Under the pieces are notes generated by a model that saw only the letters and a program-made list of their open reading frames with translations, did not search any database and had not been told where the DNA came from. The translations under genes were made by a program, and so were the position numbers. 64,000 bases of DNA from Vanilla planifolia (Eukaryota; Streptophyta; Magnoliopsida; Asparagales; Orchidaceae), in contig JAIUJO010000071.1 in assembly GCA_023846275.1 (NCBI GenBank), positions 555,671 to 619,670 of the forward strand. Direction: 5' to 3'. The number at the start of each line of letters is the position of its first letter. The stretch's first letter is position 1. Shown piece by piece: positions 10,673 to 21,610 of this stretch.

Positions 10673-11309
10673 TCATCTCTATGATCACTTTTTAAGCTCA
10701 ATTAAATAGTATTAGTTAATAAATATCTTATGCTACATATTTTAATATAATATTTCATACATTGCATTACTATTTATTTTGTATATTTATTAACATAATT
10801 TTACAAATCATATGTATAATATATATTATGACACATAGCTACTATGAATGCATGCATACCCTTATGTTTGTTATATAGTTAACTTTAAATTTTATTTATT
10901 TATATTAATTATTTGAATATAACACTAATTTTCATATTATACTAATTTGTAGTATTTATAGTATAGTATTTTCAATATACAACAAGATGTAATTAAAAAA
11001 ATAATATAAATGACAATTAGTAAAAATTTGTTTGTTCTATATTTTATATTTTATTATTTAAAACTATTGCATAATTTAAATTTTTCAATATAAAAAAGTC
11101 AAATAATTTTTTTTGTGAATGTTCACTTTTAATAAAAGTATAGTACACATAATTTTTTATTAATTTTTTTATAAATAAATTAATAAAATTAGAGTATATT
11201 ACTACATATATAATGAATATAAAATATTTTCTGAAAGTGTATGTTTATACTAATTAATGTAATTTCTAAAATAACGTTCATTATCTTCAAGGTAGTTGTC
11301 ATAGAAGTG

Positions 11310-11405
11310 CACAATAACACTACATATCATGAGAACTCAAAAGTTATCGATCCTTTAGTGAGAGTAGTATTGGTGTGGGGGACATCTAAAAGTTCCCTTT
11401 TTGTA
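11310..11405 (+). pseudogene. 5S rRNA-like pseudogene, copy 8, 5' part shortened
   Basis: The leader ggtagttgtcatagaagt is present, but the 5S start is compressed to aataacactacatatcatga. From there it reads gagaactcaaaagttatcga (5S cagaactccgcagttaagcg), tcctttagtgagagtagtat (5S gcttgggcgagagtagtac), tggtgtgggggacatctaaa (5S aggatgggtgacctcctgg) and agttccctttttgta. About 20 bases of the 5' part appear lost. Confidence 0.75.
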
Positions 11406-11967
11406 AATATTTACTCATAGCATTTGTTTTTCAAATAAATGTGAGTGGGTATTAATAATAAGTTAATATTTATTAATTAATAACATTATTATGTATGATA
11501 ATTTATAGTTTCTATTTTAGTAATTATTTATTAATATGACTATATAATAATGTTACCATTTTAACATAGTACTAAATATGATCTTAAGAATGATTTAATA
11601 AACTATTTTTTAATATACTTTTGTTATATATAATATTACTTATATTAAATAAATTGAATTAATATAAATTTATAGTAATATACTAATGATGTGTGTAAAC
11701 TTTTTTAATATTAAAATATATTATAAAACATAAGCTAACAAAAAATTACATCTTTTAATGAAATATTATTAATGTTTATTTTATGCATTTTTTATATGAT
11801 GATAATATATAGAATAAATGATACCATTTATTATTTAATTAATTTATAAGATTACAAAAATTATGAAATAATGCTAAATTATAAGTCAACACATATTTTA
11901 AACATAGCAATATCAAAACATGACTCGAAACCTTTATTTTTTTACTTAAATATTATTTAATATTGCA

Positions 11968-12212
11968 TCTTTTTTTTGTGTCTCTATGTACCCTTTCTTC
12001 TCTCTTACTCTCTTTCTCTTTCTACTTGTTATCTTTAATTTATCTTTATCCTCCCTTTATTATTGTGTTAAGCTTCTTAGAATCTTCTCTCTCCCTAATC
12101 TCTTAATTTCTCGAATTCCTCTTATCTCTATTTCTCCATTATATCTCTCATCATTACATTTTCTTCTTTTATCTCTTTTATTACTTTTTTTCATTATCTC
12201 TTTTAATACTTG
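11968..12212 (+). repeat. Pyrimidine-rich (TC) block 12
   Basis: Contains tcttctctcttactctcttt. The 76-codon hydrophobic frame (11986-12216) is compositional. Confidence 0.6.
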
Positions 12213-12801
12213 TTAAAATATTTTATATATTATACATTTTAGCTAAATGCAATAATGCGTTTCTTTATTATTGCCATAAAATAATTATTTAATTTATTTG
12301 CTAGAAATATTATAAATACATACATATAACATATGTTATAACATGCTAGTGTTAATACACATATAATCTACTTTGCAACAACAATATAAATAATTTTTAA
12401 AATATTATTTCTCTATAAATTTATAAGTATAATTTTGTTATTATAATACTTTAAATTTTAAATATAAGTTTAATTAGTTGAACACATGTATAACTATTTT
12501 AATGTTCATCATAATAATTAATCTATGGTAATTTGATTGACACTTTGTATTATTTTATTAAAACAAAAAATCATACTATTTTCAAATAAAATGAAGTATG
12601 ATAATTATAACTAGTGTTTCTTACTATAAAAAAATAAAATATTTATTCAACATATATTTGAACATTGGTAATATAAAAACTAACCTACAAAAGTTTTCTT
12701 TTATTGTTGTTTTAAATAATATTTAATATTATAAGTGATCATCATGCAAAAATTAATAAATACTATCACTTAAATTATTAAGATAAAGCTTTTATTTATT
12801 A

Positions 12802-13428
12802 TTGTGATCATCACTTTATCATTGTCTTTATAACTCTCACACTCTCTCACTTCCTTCTTTATCTTATTATCTTCTCTTATTTCTCCCTCTTATCTCCATA
12901 TCATTCTCTTCCCCTTACCCTCTCTCCTATATCCCCTCTCTATTATCATTTCTCTTAGTTTTATTTTATTAATTATTCTTTTTATCACTTTTACATATCT
13001 CTCTTCTAACTTTTACCTTTTGCTTAGTAAGCCCCTTTATTTATCCATTTATATCATTTCTAATCTCATTATCCCAATCTTTTTATCTCTATCTCCTCTT
13101 GACTATAATTTTTGTCTATATTATTCACTTTATCACCCAACCTCTCTCAATCTCTCTTTCTTTCAAAAGCCTCTATCTCACTCTCTCTTCTCTACAATTT
13201 ACTATGTGTCTATAGTTATTTTCCCTCACTATTTCTACTTCTACATATTTACTTTAACTTAACTTTGTCTTTGCTTTCTATTCTTCTATTAAGCATCTTC
13301 CAATTTCCTCTATCTCTTCTCTCCCTATTTCCTTCATTCCTCTCTTAATCTTTCTCTTCCATGTATCTCTCATCGCTTCATTTTCTTCCCATTTCACCTC
13401 TTTCTCTTTTTGTCATTCCCACTTGAAA
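12802..13428 (+). repeat. Pyrimidine-rich (TC) block 13 (longest)
   Basis: More than 600 bp of C/T-rich + strand, over twice the length of most blocks, suggesting internal duplication (repeated ctctcactctctcttctct-like text and ttatctctccat-like text). Overlapping hydrophobic open frames here are spurious. Confidence 0.65.
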
Positions 13429-13887
13429 AATATTTTAGAATATTTTAAAATATTTATATCTAATAACTTTTAGTAGAATATTTTGTGTTACTTTATTATT
13501 ACTATAATAACATTATTTGGTTTTTTAAAATTCTTTAAAACACATCCATATACCATAGGTCATAATAGTTAGTATTAATACACATAATTTCTTATTCAAC
13601 AAATTTCTAAATTACTTTTAAAGTAGTTTTTCGAATTATTATATATTTTGTTATTTGTCATAATATTCTAGATATTTTATTTCAATTTAAATTTTATTTG
13701 AACATAATTATAATTATAATTAATGTTTTGTATAATAATTGATGTGCAATAATTTACTTTATTCATCTTAATTTATTGTTAATATTAACAATTATATTTA
13801 ATTTACATCTAAAAAATAATATGATAAATATAAGTATTTAGTATTATTATATATTTAAAAGAAACATTGCTTAAAATGCAAATATTA

Positions 13888-14018
13888 CCTGTCTAATCTA
13901 TCATATGTTCTCTCGATATTCCTATTTTCATCTGATTTGTCCCTAATCTCTCCAAGTCTCTATCGTTCTCTTTGACAATACTTATCTCCCTCTCTCCAAT
14001 ATCTCTTTTTTTAACTCA
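13888..14018 (+). repeat. Pyrimidine-rich (TC) block 14
   Basis: Starts from the B-block end (aaaatgcaaatattacctgt) and includes tccctctctccaatatctct. Confidence 0.55.
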
Positions 14019-14576
14019 TCAATTAATACTAACTAAGAAATCTCTCATGTTAAAGACATCAATATAATATTTTGTGTATAGTCATATTATTTATATTGTA
14101 CATTTAACAGAACAATCACAAAAAACTTATGCATAATATACATTATGATGTATTAGTACTAAAGTATGCTTCAGCAATTATACATTTGTAGTATAATTAA
14201 AAAATATTTTGATTGTTAGAATTTATTTTTTTAATGTACACAATAAAATAGTTAAAATTAATAATAAAAAATTGCTTTAAATGTTTTATTTTATATTTTT
14301 TCTTTACAATTTTTTAAATATTTAACTATATATTTTTAAGAAATTTTATTAAGTAGAAAAACATTTATGTATAAATTTCTACTTTATATGAAGATAAAAT
14401 ATAAATAACTTCTCATTAATTAAATACAAGTAAATTATCTACATTGGAATACATTGACATTTGTAACGAACATAAACTTTTTTTTAAAAATTTTATGCAC
14501 AAGATAATTTAGAAACTATCATACACAATTCGTTATATTTATGATAATAGTCAAGAAAATATATTTTTTGAAAAAT

Positions 14577-14675
14577 GGGTATATGTGACCACACCAGCTT
14601 TAAAACATTGGGTAAAATTAGAACTCTAGTGCTAGGCAAGCTTGTGCTATAGATTGGGATGGTTGCCTTTTTTGC
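14577..14675 (+). pseudogene. 5S rRNA-like pseudogene, copy 9, 3' truncated
   Basis: The 5' end is well kept: gggtatatgtgaccacacca, then gctttaaaacattgggtaaa, attagaactctagtgctagg, caagcttgtgctatagattg, ggatggttgcc. Homology ends at the gggtgacc position and jumps to ttttttgcaaaat, so about 15 to 20 bases of the 3' end are lost. Unlike most copies it retains a gggt start. Confidence 0.8.
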
Positions 14676-14838
14676 AAAATAAAATTTATATCAATCACTT
14701 TTCTAAACAAAGAGTGTTTTTTTATAATACATTAATAGTTTTTAATAAATAACTTAATTACATATGTTATTTCATAATTTTCATTTTGTTTATTATTTAT
14801 TAGGTTTAATATTATGAAATGGTTATCATTTTTGTTAT

Positions 14839-14930
14839 ATCCCTTATTCTTGTCTTGATATGTCCCTTCTTTATATCTCTTCCTCTATTTTCTTGTCCCA
14901 TTATCATCTATCACTTTTTGCTGCTCTTTT
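14839..14930 (+). repeat. Pyrimidine-rich (TC) block 15
   Basis: Short block (ttctttatatctcttcctct) placed soon after copy 9, as in the unit after copy 7. Confidence 0.5.
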
Positions 14931-15403
14931 GTAAGACATCATTTAAAATATTTTTTATATAATTCCTTTTAGTATAATTTTTTTGAGTTATCTTATTAGT
15001 TTTATAATAAAATTATTAGGTTGATGTATTCGAATTATTAAAGATACTTTATTATAACATGTATTATAATATTTTAATATGAATAAACATAAAATTCATT
15101 ATGCATATGAATTATAATTAAAATTAATTATATTACCCATTAAAAACTAATAAAGTGTTCTATTAATTATCATAAATTTTTTTTATTTTTGAAAATAAAT
15201 TTCAATTATATTCTAATTCATGTATAATTGTAATAAATAATCTTTTAATTAATTAATATGTAATAATTCACTTTATTTATGTTATTTTATAACTAATGTT
15301 AAAAATTAAAATTCTTTCATATAAAATGTAGTATCACAAATATAATAATTTTTAATATTATATATTGTTTTAAGAAAAATAATATATGTAGTTTAAAATG
15401 TAA

Positions 15404-15462
15404 ATATTCCCTCTTCTTTTTATCATTTCACTCTACTTTATGTGCTACTATTTTATCTCTAT
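15404..15462 (+). repeat. Pyrimidine-rich (TC) block 16
   Basis: Short block at the B-block end (tattccctcttctttttatc). Confidence 0.45.
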
Positions 15463-16015
15463 CTTACAATTTATATTATATATTTACTAACAAAATTGTC
15501 AATCATATCTATAATGTTTATTATAATATATCAATGTAAAACCCTCAATAGATAATTATATGTTTGTGATATAATTAATGGTAACTCTTTTATTTTTATT
15601 AACTAAGGATGAAATAATATTTTTTTAATATTATAATAATGTCTAACATTTTTTCTTTTGTTATTTTTACTATACATAGTGATGAAATTTAAATAAGGAA
15701 TATAAGTAATCATTAATATAACATTTTTATTTTTATATTTTTATAATTATAACTAATATATAATTTAAATTATTTTTAAAAAATTATATTTTCTAAAAGT
15801 AATTCTTATTTTTAAATGTTTGTTTCAAAATAAAAGTATAATATTGAAGAATTTCTAATTAATTCAATATAAACAAATTATTACAATGGGATATATTATT
15901 ATATAGGTAAACATCAAATTAGTTTTGGAAGTTTATAAGAATGCTAATAAATAAAATTTCTAAAACCATTCATTATGTTAAGTAGTCATAGAAGTATATT
16001 TTTCTCATTCTTATA

Positions 16016-16132
16016 TATGTGTACTACCACAATTGCACTATAATACTAAATGTTGTCAAGTCCAAAAGGTTAAAAATGATTTTTTTAATGGCTATATTAA
16101 TTTGGGCGACTTCATAACACGTCGTGTAGTAT
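16016..16132 (+). pseudogene. 5S rRNA-like pseudogene, copy 10
   Basis: The most diverged full-length copy: tatgtgtactaccacaattg, cactataatactaaatgttg, tcaagtccaaaaggttaaaa (5S cagaactccgcagttaagc), atgattttttta (box A region largely lost), atggctatattaatttgggc (5S gagtagtactaggatgggt), gacttcataacacgtcgtgt (5S gacctcctgggaagtcctcg). The flanking order supports the call more than the identity does. Confidence 0.65.
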
Positions 16133-16517
16133 ATAATTTGTCATAGCAATCATTTTTCTAATAAATGTGAGTTAGCTTTAATAATGTGTGAACATTAATT
16201 CGTGTACAATCTTCTATGCAACAACATTTACAATAAAACTAAAATATTATTTCTTTACATATTAGCAAATATATGTTTAATTTAAAATATTATTTTGTAC
16301 TTTTAATAAAAATGTCAATTTTACTTAAACACATGTATAACTATGACAAACATTCTTTATAATAATTAATGGGCGATAGCTTATTTTTTATTTGTTATTT
16401 CATAATAAAAAAATATATATATGATTTAATATAAAATAAAGTATCATAAATCTTATTATTATGCAATTCTATATATTTTAAAAAATTAATATACAAAGCA
16501 TAAAAAGCAAATATTTT

Positions 16518-16578
16518 GTTTCCATTCTATCCTCTTTGTTCTTTTGCTCTATCATTATTTCATATCTAGTTTCTCATG
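16518..16578 (+). repeat. Pyrimidine-rich (TC) block 17
   Basis: Small block (ttccattctatcctctttgt) closing a B module. Confidence 0.4.
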
Positions 16579-17105
16579 TAAGAGACATTAATATAACATT
16601 TCACAAATTGTGTTACAATTAAAATTATATATTAATAACATATTTTTAAAGTCATATCATTCACATATATCACGTTGTAACATATTAAATTATCTATTAC
16701 AAATTCTATGTTTATAATATAATTAATAATAAATTTATTTATTTATATTTATTACAATAAAATATAAATTTAATTTGAAAATTATAACAATTAGAAATTA
16801 TATGCTTTCATTTTTATTGTGTAAAATAATTTAATTAAAACAAACATTATAAAAAATAACTTCTTACTAATTTAAGATAAATAATTTATTAATATTAGAA
16901 TATATTTCAAATAACATTTGAGATTATAATAATTAATAAAAAAATATTAAATTTATAATTAACACTTATTATAAGCAATCGATCCAAAAAACATTAACAA
17001 AATATTATTTTATTATTAATTTTAAATAATGTTTAGTATTACAACTAATTAACATATTAAAATTAATTACTCTAACAACATTTTTTAGTTAATTTATTTA
17101 ATTAT

Positions 17106-17640
17106 TTGTGTCACTACTTTATTATTGCACTAGTGCTCTTATGCTTCCTCACCTCCTATATCCTGTTGTCGTTCTCTTGCTTGTCTCTTGTTTATCTCTT
17201 TGTCTTCTACTCAACATCTCTCTTCAATATCCCTCTCCCTTCTCTCATTTCATTCTCTTTCAATGTTTTTATTTATTCTCCCTATCTTTTTTATCTTTGC
17301 ACTTTTCTCTCTTTTTCTTTTTGTTCTATGTCTCTCTTTACTTTTCTCTTTAGATCTCTCCCTTTCACCCATCATACAATAATCCTCTATCTCACTCACT
17401 TCTCTCTTTGTATCATTATGTCAACTTTTCTTCTCCCTTATTTCCTTTCACTTTCTACATGTTCACTTTAATTTATTCTATCTTCTCTCTCTATTCATTT
17501 GTTAAGATTTTTCCAATCTCCTTTCTATCTTATATCCATATTTCCTCCATTTCACACTTAATCACACTCTTCTTTATGTCTCTCATCATTTTATCTTTTT
17601 TGACCTCTCTCACATATTACTTTTTATCATTCACTTCTTG
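17106..17640 (+). repeat. Pyrimidine-rich (TC) block 18
   Basis: A long C/T-rich tract, second in size only to the one at 12.8-13.4 kb. It gives a 121-codon hydrophobic frame (17106-17471) overlapped by other frames of the same character; this is compositional and not taken as a gene. Confidence 0.6.
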
Positions 17641-18080
17641 CATATATGTTAAATTATCTTATATATAATAAATTTTAGTAGAATGTTTTGTTTTACTTTG
17701 TTATTACTATAAAAAAAACTATTTAATTAATTTATTAGAATTTTTAGAAATGCTAGCTTATAAGATAACTGATAATATTCTTATGTTAAATTTTATAATT
17801 TATTATTTTTAATTACTAAATATCTAAATTATTATTTATAAGAATTATAATTTATTTGAAAGCAAAATTTTAAATTAATGTGCATTATAAAAAAGTATAA
17901 TAGATAAACTTTCTTATTAATTTAATATAAATAAATTATTAACAATATAATATGTTTTGATATAGTAATAAATATAAATTTGTTTTTGAAAATATATGAA
18001 TAATTTAATTTAGAACTTTTCTTACACAGTGTATTGTAATGAGGACAATTGTCAAAGAAGTATCATTTTTTGACTTCTGG

Positions 18081-18180
18081 GTATGTGTGTGGCCTCTCTA
18101 ACATTAAAGTAGTAAGGTTAAGCATGATTGGATAGGAGAAATATTAGGATGTGTGACCTCTTGGGAAGTCCTCGTATTAT
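18081..18180 (+). pseudogene. 5S rRNA-like pseudogene, copy 11, best-preserved 3' half, internal deletion
   Basis: The 3' half is the clearest evidence for 5S origin in the window: aaggttaagcatgattggat (5S gcagttaagcgtgcttggg), aggagaaatattaggatgtg (5S cgagagtagtactaggatgg), tgacctcttgggaagtcctc and gtattat at the end. The 5' part (gtatgtgtgtggcctctcta, acattaaag) is followed directly by tagtaaggttaagc, so about 24 bases including the ggatcccatcagaactcc region are deleted. This is the last copy before the TG domain. Confidence 0.9.
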
Positions 18181-18340
18181 TAATGTTTTCATAGCATTTG
18201 TTTTCCTAATGAATATTGGTTTAAATGATTGTTAATATTTATTAATAAATAACAAAAATTATAGCTATTAATGTATTATTTTCATTTAATTTTTTACTAT
18301 TAAAGTTAAAAAAATATTTTCATTTTCTTTATATTTTCAT
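18181..18340 (+). repeat. Truncated spacer after 5S copy 11
   Basis: About 160 bp of the normal post-5S AT spacer (atagcatttgttttcctaat, then gttaatatttattaataaat) before it changes abruptly to TG-rich sequence. The rest of a normal unit, including its TC block, is absent. Confidence 0.75.
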
Positions 18341-20765
18341 TGTATGTATGAGCATGTGTATCCATTGGCTTTTGTGTGTGTATGTATGCATGCCTTTGTG
18401 GGAGTCTATTTATGTATGCATGTGTGAGTGCAAGTGTTATTTTGTTGATGTTTGAGTACGTGCTTGTATATTTCTTTGTGTATCTATGTGTTTATGCTTA
18501 TATATGCCTATTTGTGTGTTTGGGTACTCATGTTTTTATGTATAGGTGTGTGTGTGTGTGTATGTGTGCATGTGTTTGTGTGTGTGGGTGTGTGTTTATA
18601 TTCTTGTTTGTTGGAATATGTGTCTATGCTTGGGTGTGTGCATCAATGTGTGTGCATGTGTGTATGTGTGGGGGTGCATGTGTCAACATGGCTATACGTG
18701 TGCCTATAAGTAGGTGTATGCAAACATGTTTGTATATAAGCATGTGTGTGTGTGTGTGCCTATGTCTATTTTTATTGCATGTGTGTGTGTGTGTGTCTTT
18801 ATGTGTTTGCATGTGGGTGTGTGTGTGCATGCATGTGGGCATATGCACATGCATGCTTGTCTACATGTATGTGCATGTACATGTGTGCGTATTTGTGTGT
18901 TTGTGTGTTTGTGTGTGTGCATGTTTGCTTATGTGCATGTCTGTGCATGTATCTGTGTGTATTTATTTGCATTTACATTTTGTGTATACGTTTGTTAGCA
19001 TATGCATGTGTGTGCATGCATTCTGAGGTTGTATGTACAAGTGTATTTATGTGAATGTGCATTGTGTGTGCTTGCATTTTCTCTTGTGCTTGTGTGTACC
19101 TATGTGTGCATCGTGAGCATGATAGTGTGTCTGTGAGCATATGCATGTGTGTATGCATATTTTTTGTCTGTGTTCATGTGAATGTGTTTGTGAGCATGTG
19201 TGCGTGTGTGTTGGTGTGTGTGCATACTTATGTGTTTATGTGTTCCTATGTGTGTGGATGCGTGTGTGTGTGCAAGCATTCGTGAATACATGCATGCATG
19301 CATATTCATGCGTGCGATTGCATGTGCATAGGTGGGTGTGACTTTGTGCAAGTATGTATGTGTGCATGTTCATTTGTATGTGTGTGTGCATTTGTGTGTG
19401 TGTGTGGATGTGTGTATGTTTGCTTGTGTGTGTATACTATGTGTGCTTGTATGCAATTATGTGAGGGTATATGAGAGGCTGGTTATGGGTGTATATGTCG
19501 ACAAGCAAATGCCTATATGGCATGTATCTACATGCATAAGTGTGTCTATGTGTTAGACTATGAGCATGTGCATGCATGCTTATGTACAATTGTGCATAGG
19601 GTTGTTTGTAGGTGAATGTATCTGAGAGTAGGTGTATGTGCATATGCATGTGTGTCTATCTCAACACATGTATGGGCATGTGCATGAGCATGTTTGCTTG
19701 TGCATTGCATGCTTATGCATATAAATGGCATATGTGTACAAGCATTTTCATGTGCATGTCTATGCATCTTCTTACTTGTGTGCATGTTTATATGTGTACA
19801 TATGTGTATGGGTGTGTGTGTGTGTGTGTGTATACATTTTTGGGCATGTCAGTGTATGTGTGTGTGCATGAGTGTATGTGTCTAGGTGTACTTGCATGGG
19901 TGTGGGTGTGTACATGCATGTGTGTATGTGCATGTATATGTATATGTGCATATGTGGGGTTGTGAGTATGTGTATGTGTGAGCATGTGTTATGGATGTGT
20001 GCATGCATGATATTATGTGTGCTTTGGCATGTGCACGCTTATGTATGTGTGCATGTGTTGGTGGATGTATGTCCATATGTGCATGCATTCTGGTGCATGT
20101 GTATGAGTGTGTGCGTGTGTGTGTCTATTCATGTAGATCTAGATGTGTGTCTATAAGTATGTGTGAGTGTGTACATGCGAGTGTGTGTGTGCATGTGTCT
20201 GTGCATGTACAATTAGATGTGTGAATATATGTGTGTGAGTGAGTGTGTACATGTGTGTGTGTTTATGCATATGTGTTTATGTTTGTGTTTATGTGTTTTC
20301 ATGTACACATGTGTGAATGCTTATGCGTGTTTGTATGTGTGCCTTTTTTGCTTGTGTGTGCATGCATGTGTGTGCTTGTCCATGTTCCTATGTGTGTGTG
20401 TGTGCATGTGTATGTGCATGCATATTGTGTCTACATGTTTGTTCCTTGACAAGAGCATGTGTGCCCACAAGTGCAAATATGTGTGTGTGTGTGTGTTTGC
20501 ATGTGTAAGTTTGTGTGTATGTGCATGTCTACATGCATATGTGTTGTGCACATGTTTATTTGTGTGTGCTTCTTTTGTGTTTGTGTGTGCATGCAGATGT
20601 GTTTATGTGTGTCTGTTATGCATGTGTATGTACATGCATGTGTGAGTGTGTGTATGTGTGTGCATGTGTGCATTTGTACATATTTGTGTATGCATCTATG
20701 GTTGTTTCTATATGTGTGCATAGGCATGTGTTTGTGTACTAGTGTTTGTATGTACGTGTGTGTCC

Positions 20766-20767
20766 AT

Positions 20768-20799
<32 letters not shown>

Positions 20800-20816
20800 G
20801 TCTATATATATCTATG
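20766..20816 (+). repeat. (TA)n tract within the TG satellite
   Basis: Runs of ta broken by one aa (tatataaatatatata) and followed by tctatatatatctatg. It is the most AT-rich patch found in this domain and a likely unwinding or slippage site. Confidence 0.9.
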
Positions 20817-20963
20817 TGTGTGCGTGTGTGTGCATGCATGCGTGCATGTGTATGGGTGCATGGCGATACATGTGTTTGTATGTGTAGATGTGTGTGAGTT
20901 TGTATGTACTTGTACATCTCTATGTGCCTACTTATGTGTGTGTAAATATGCACACATGTGCAT

Positions 20964-20996
20964 ATGATGATGATGATGTGTGTGTGTGTGTGTTCA
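20964..20996 (+). repeat. (GAT)n then (GT)n microsatellites
   Basis: Four to five gat/atg triplets run directly into an uninterrupted gt run. Confidence 0.85.
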
Positions 20997-21544
20997 TGTG
21001 TGTGCATGCATGTGTTGTTATTTGTTAATGTGTGCTTGTTTATTTACATGTGTGTGCGTGCATATACTTTTGCATGAGAATGTGTGTATTTATGTGTGCA
21101 CATTTTTGCATATATGAGCTTGTTCTTGTGCATGTGTGTGTGTGTGTGGATGTGCATGTACAAGTGTTCATGTGTGTGTGCATATGTGTATGTGTGTACA
21201 TATTGGAGTGCTTTTGCAAGTTTGCACTTGTGCATGCATGTGTGTGTGTGTGCATGTGTGTGTTTATGTGCAAGTTAATGGGTGCCTGTGTGTATGGGCT
21301 TATGCACACAAATGTTTGTGTGGGTGAGCATGTGCTTGTTTATGTGGATGTGTGTGAGTTTTTGTATGCATGTGCATTTTTTTACATGTCTTGTTGTGTG
21401 TGTACATGTGTTTTTGTTCCTATGTGTGTTCATATGTGTGTTCATGTGTGCATTTGTGCATGTGTGCATCTGTGTATGTGCATGTCTTTATTCATGCATA
21501 TGTGTGTGCTTTTGTGTGGGCATGTGTGCATGCCTATGGGGTTG

Positions 21545-21610
21545 TGCTTGTGCACATGCATGTGCTTGTACACATGCATGTGCTAGTACACATGCATGTG
21601 CATGTGCATG
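21545..21610 (+). repeat. 18-bp tandem repeat, three copies
   Basis: The unit tgcttgtacacatgcatg is repeated with small changes (first copy has tgcac, third has tagtac), then decays into catgtgcatgtg. Confidence 0.85.

Larger units (their letters stand above)
9948..11309 (+). repeat. Spacer between 5S copies 7 and 8, first unit with a B block
   Basis: The AT section after copy 7 is cut short and runs directly into a small TC block (10092-10152). A different AT module, here called the B block, then appears (about 10153-10560), marked by ttagaatttttggaaatact and ending in aaaatacaaatattctctct. A second TC block (10561-10672) closes it before further AT text and the leader for copy 8. The same B block recurs near 12.2, 13.4, 14.9, 16.2 and 17.7 kb. 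Confidence 0.55.
11406..14576 (+). repeat. Spacer between 5S copies 8 and 9, two B blocks and three TC blocks
   Basis: The longest interval without a 5S copy (about 3.27 kb). Order: normal AT spacer with ttatatgatgataatatata (about 11790), TC block (11968-12212), B block (about 12230-12800), large TC block (12802-13428), B block (about 13440-13887), TC block (13888-14018), AT text, leader acaagataatttagaaacta (about 14500). It looks like at least one unit inserted or rearranged, with its 5S gene absent. No gene was found. Confidence 0.55.
14676..16015 (+). repeat. Spacer between 5S copies 9 and 10, with one B block
   Basis: A short AT section, TC block (14839-14930), B block (about 14940-15403, ending tagtttaaaatgtaaatatt), TC block (15404-15462), AT text, leader remnants (attcattatgttaagtagtc). 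This layout matches the unit after copy 7 and gives a similar spacing (about 1.44 kb). Confidence 0.6.
16133..18080 (+). repeat. Spacer between 5S copies 10 and 11
   Basis: Begins with AT text resembling a B block (about 16210-16517, ending aaaaagcaaatattttgttt), a small TC block (16518-16578), a long AT stretch with late-spacer text (attaacacttattataagca, about 16960), a large TC block (17106-17640), a B block start (ttagaatttttagaaatgct, about 17738) and the leader for copy 11 (acaattgtcaaagaagtatc). No gene was found. Confidence 0.55.
1..18340 (+). repeat. Degenerate 5S rDNA-derived tandem array, AT-rich
   Basis: The region is built from repeated modules in a fixed order: a leader containing gataatttagaa and ttttgagacaataatcac, a 5S rRNA-like segment of about 100 to 120 bp, a T-run, an AT spacer with tatgtcatatgaagataat, and a pyrimidine-rich block. 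Eleven 5S-like segments and one stub were found, all on the + strand. Same orientation plus shared spacer modules indicate a tandem array rather than scattered insertions. Spacing ranges from about 1.0 to 3.3 kb because of internal deletions and duplicated modules. Almost all C and G has been lost, consistent with long-term cytosine methylation and deamination. No protein gene is supported: the short open frames here are Leu/Ser/Phe-rich readings of pyrimidine tracts. Confidence 0.8.

Noticed and set aside
17106-17471. A 121-codon hydrophobic frame that looks like a membrane protein
   Set aside because: It is a translation of a pyrimidine tract that recurs in many units. Three overlapping frames give the same kind of Leu/Ser/Phe string.
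1-18340. Cassandra-type retrotransposons, which carry 5S sequences in their LTRs
   Set aside because: All copies share one orientation and are joined by shared long spacers and TC blocks. I saw no paired LTRs, primer binding site or polypurine tract flanking the 5S segments.
18376-19026. A 216-codon + strand open frame rich in Cys, Val and Met, and many similar ones up to 316 codons
   Set aside because: They follow from tg/ca composition, overlap equally long frames on the opposite strand, have no domain, and are built of the same low-complexity words throughout the domain.
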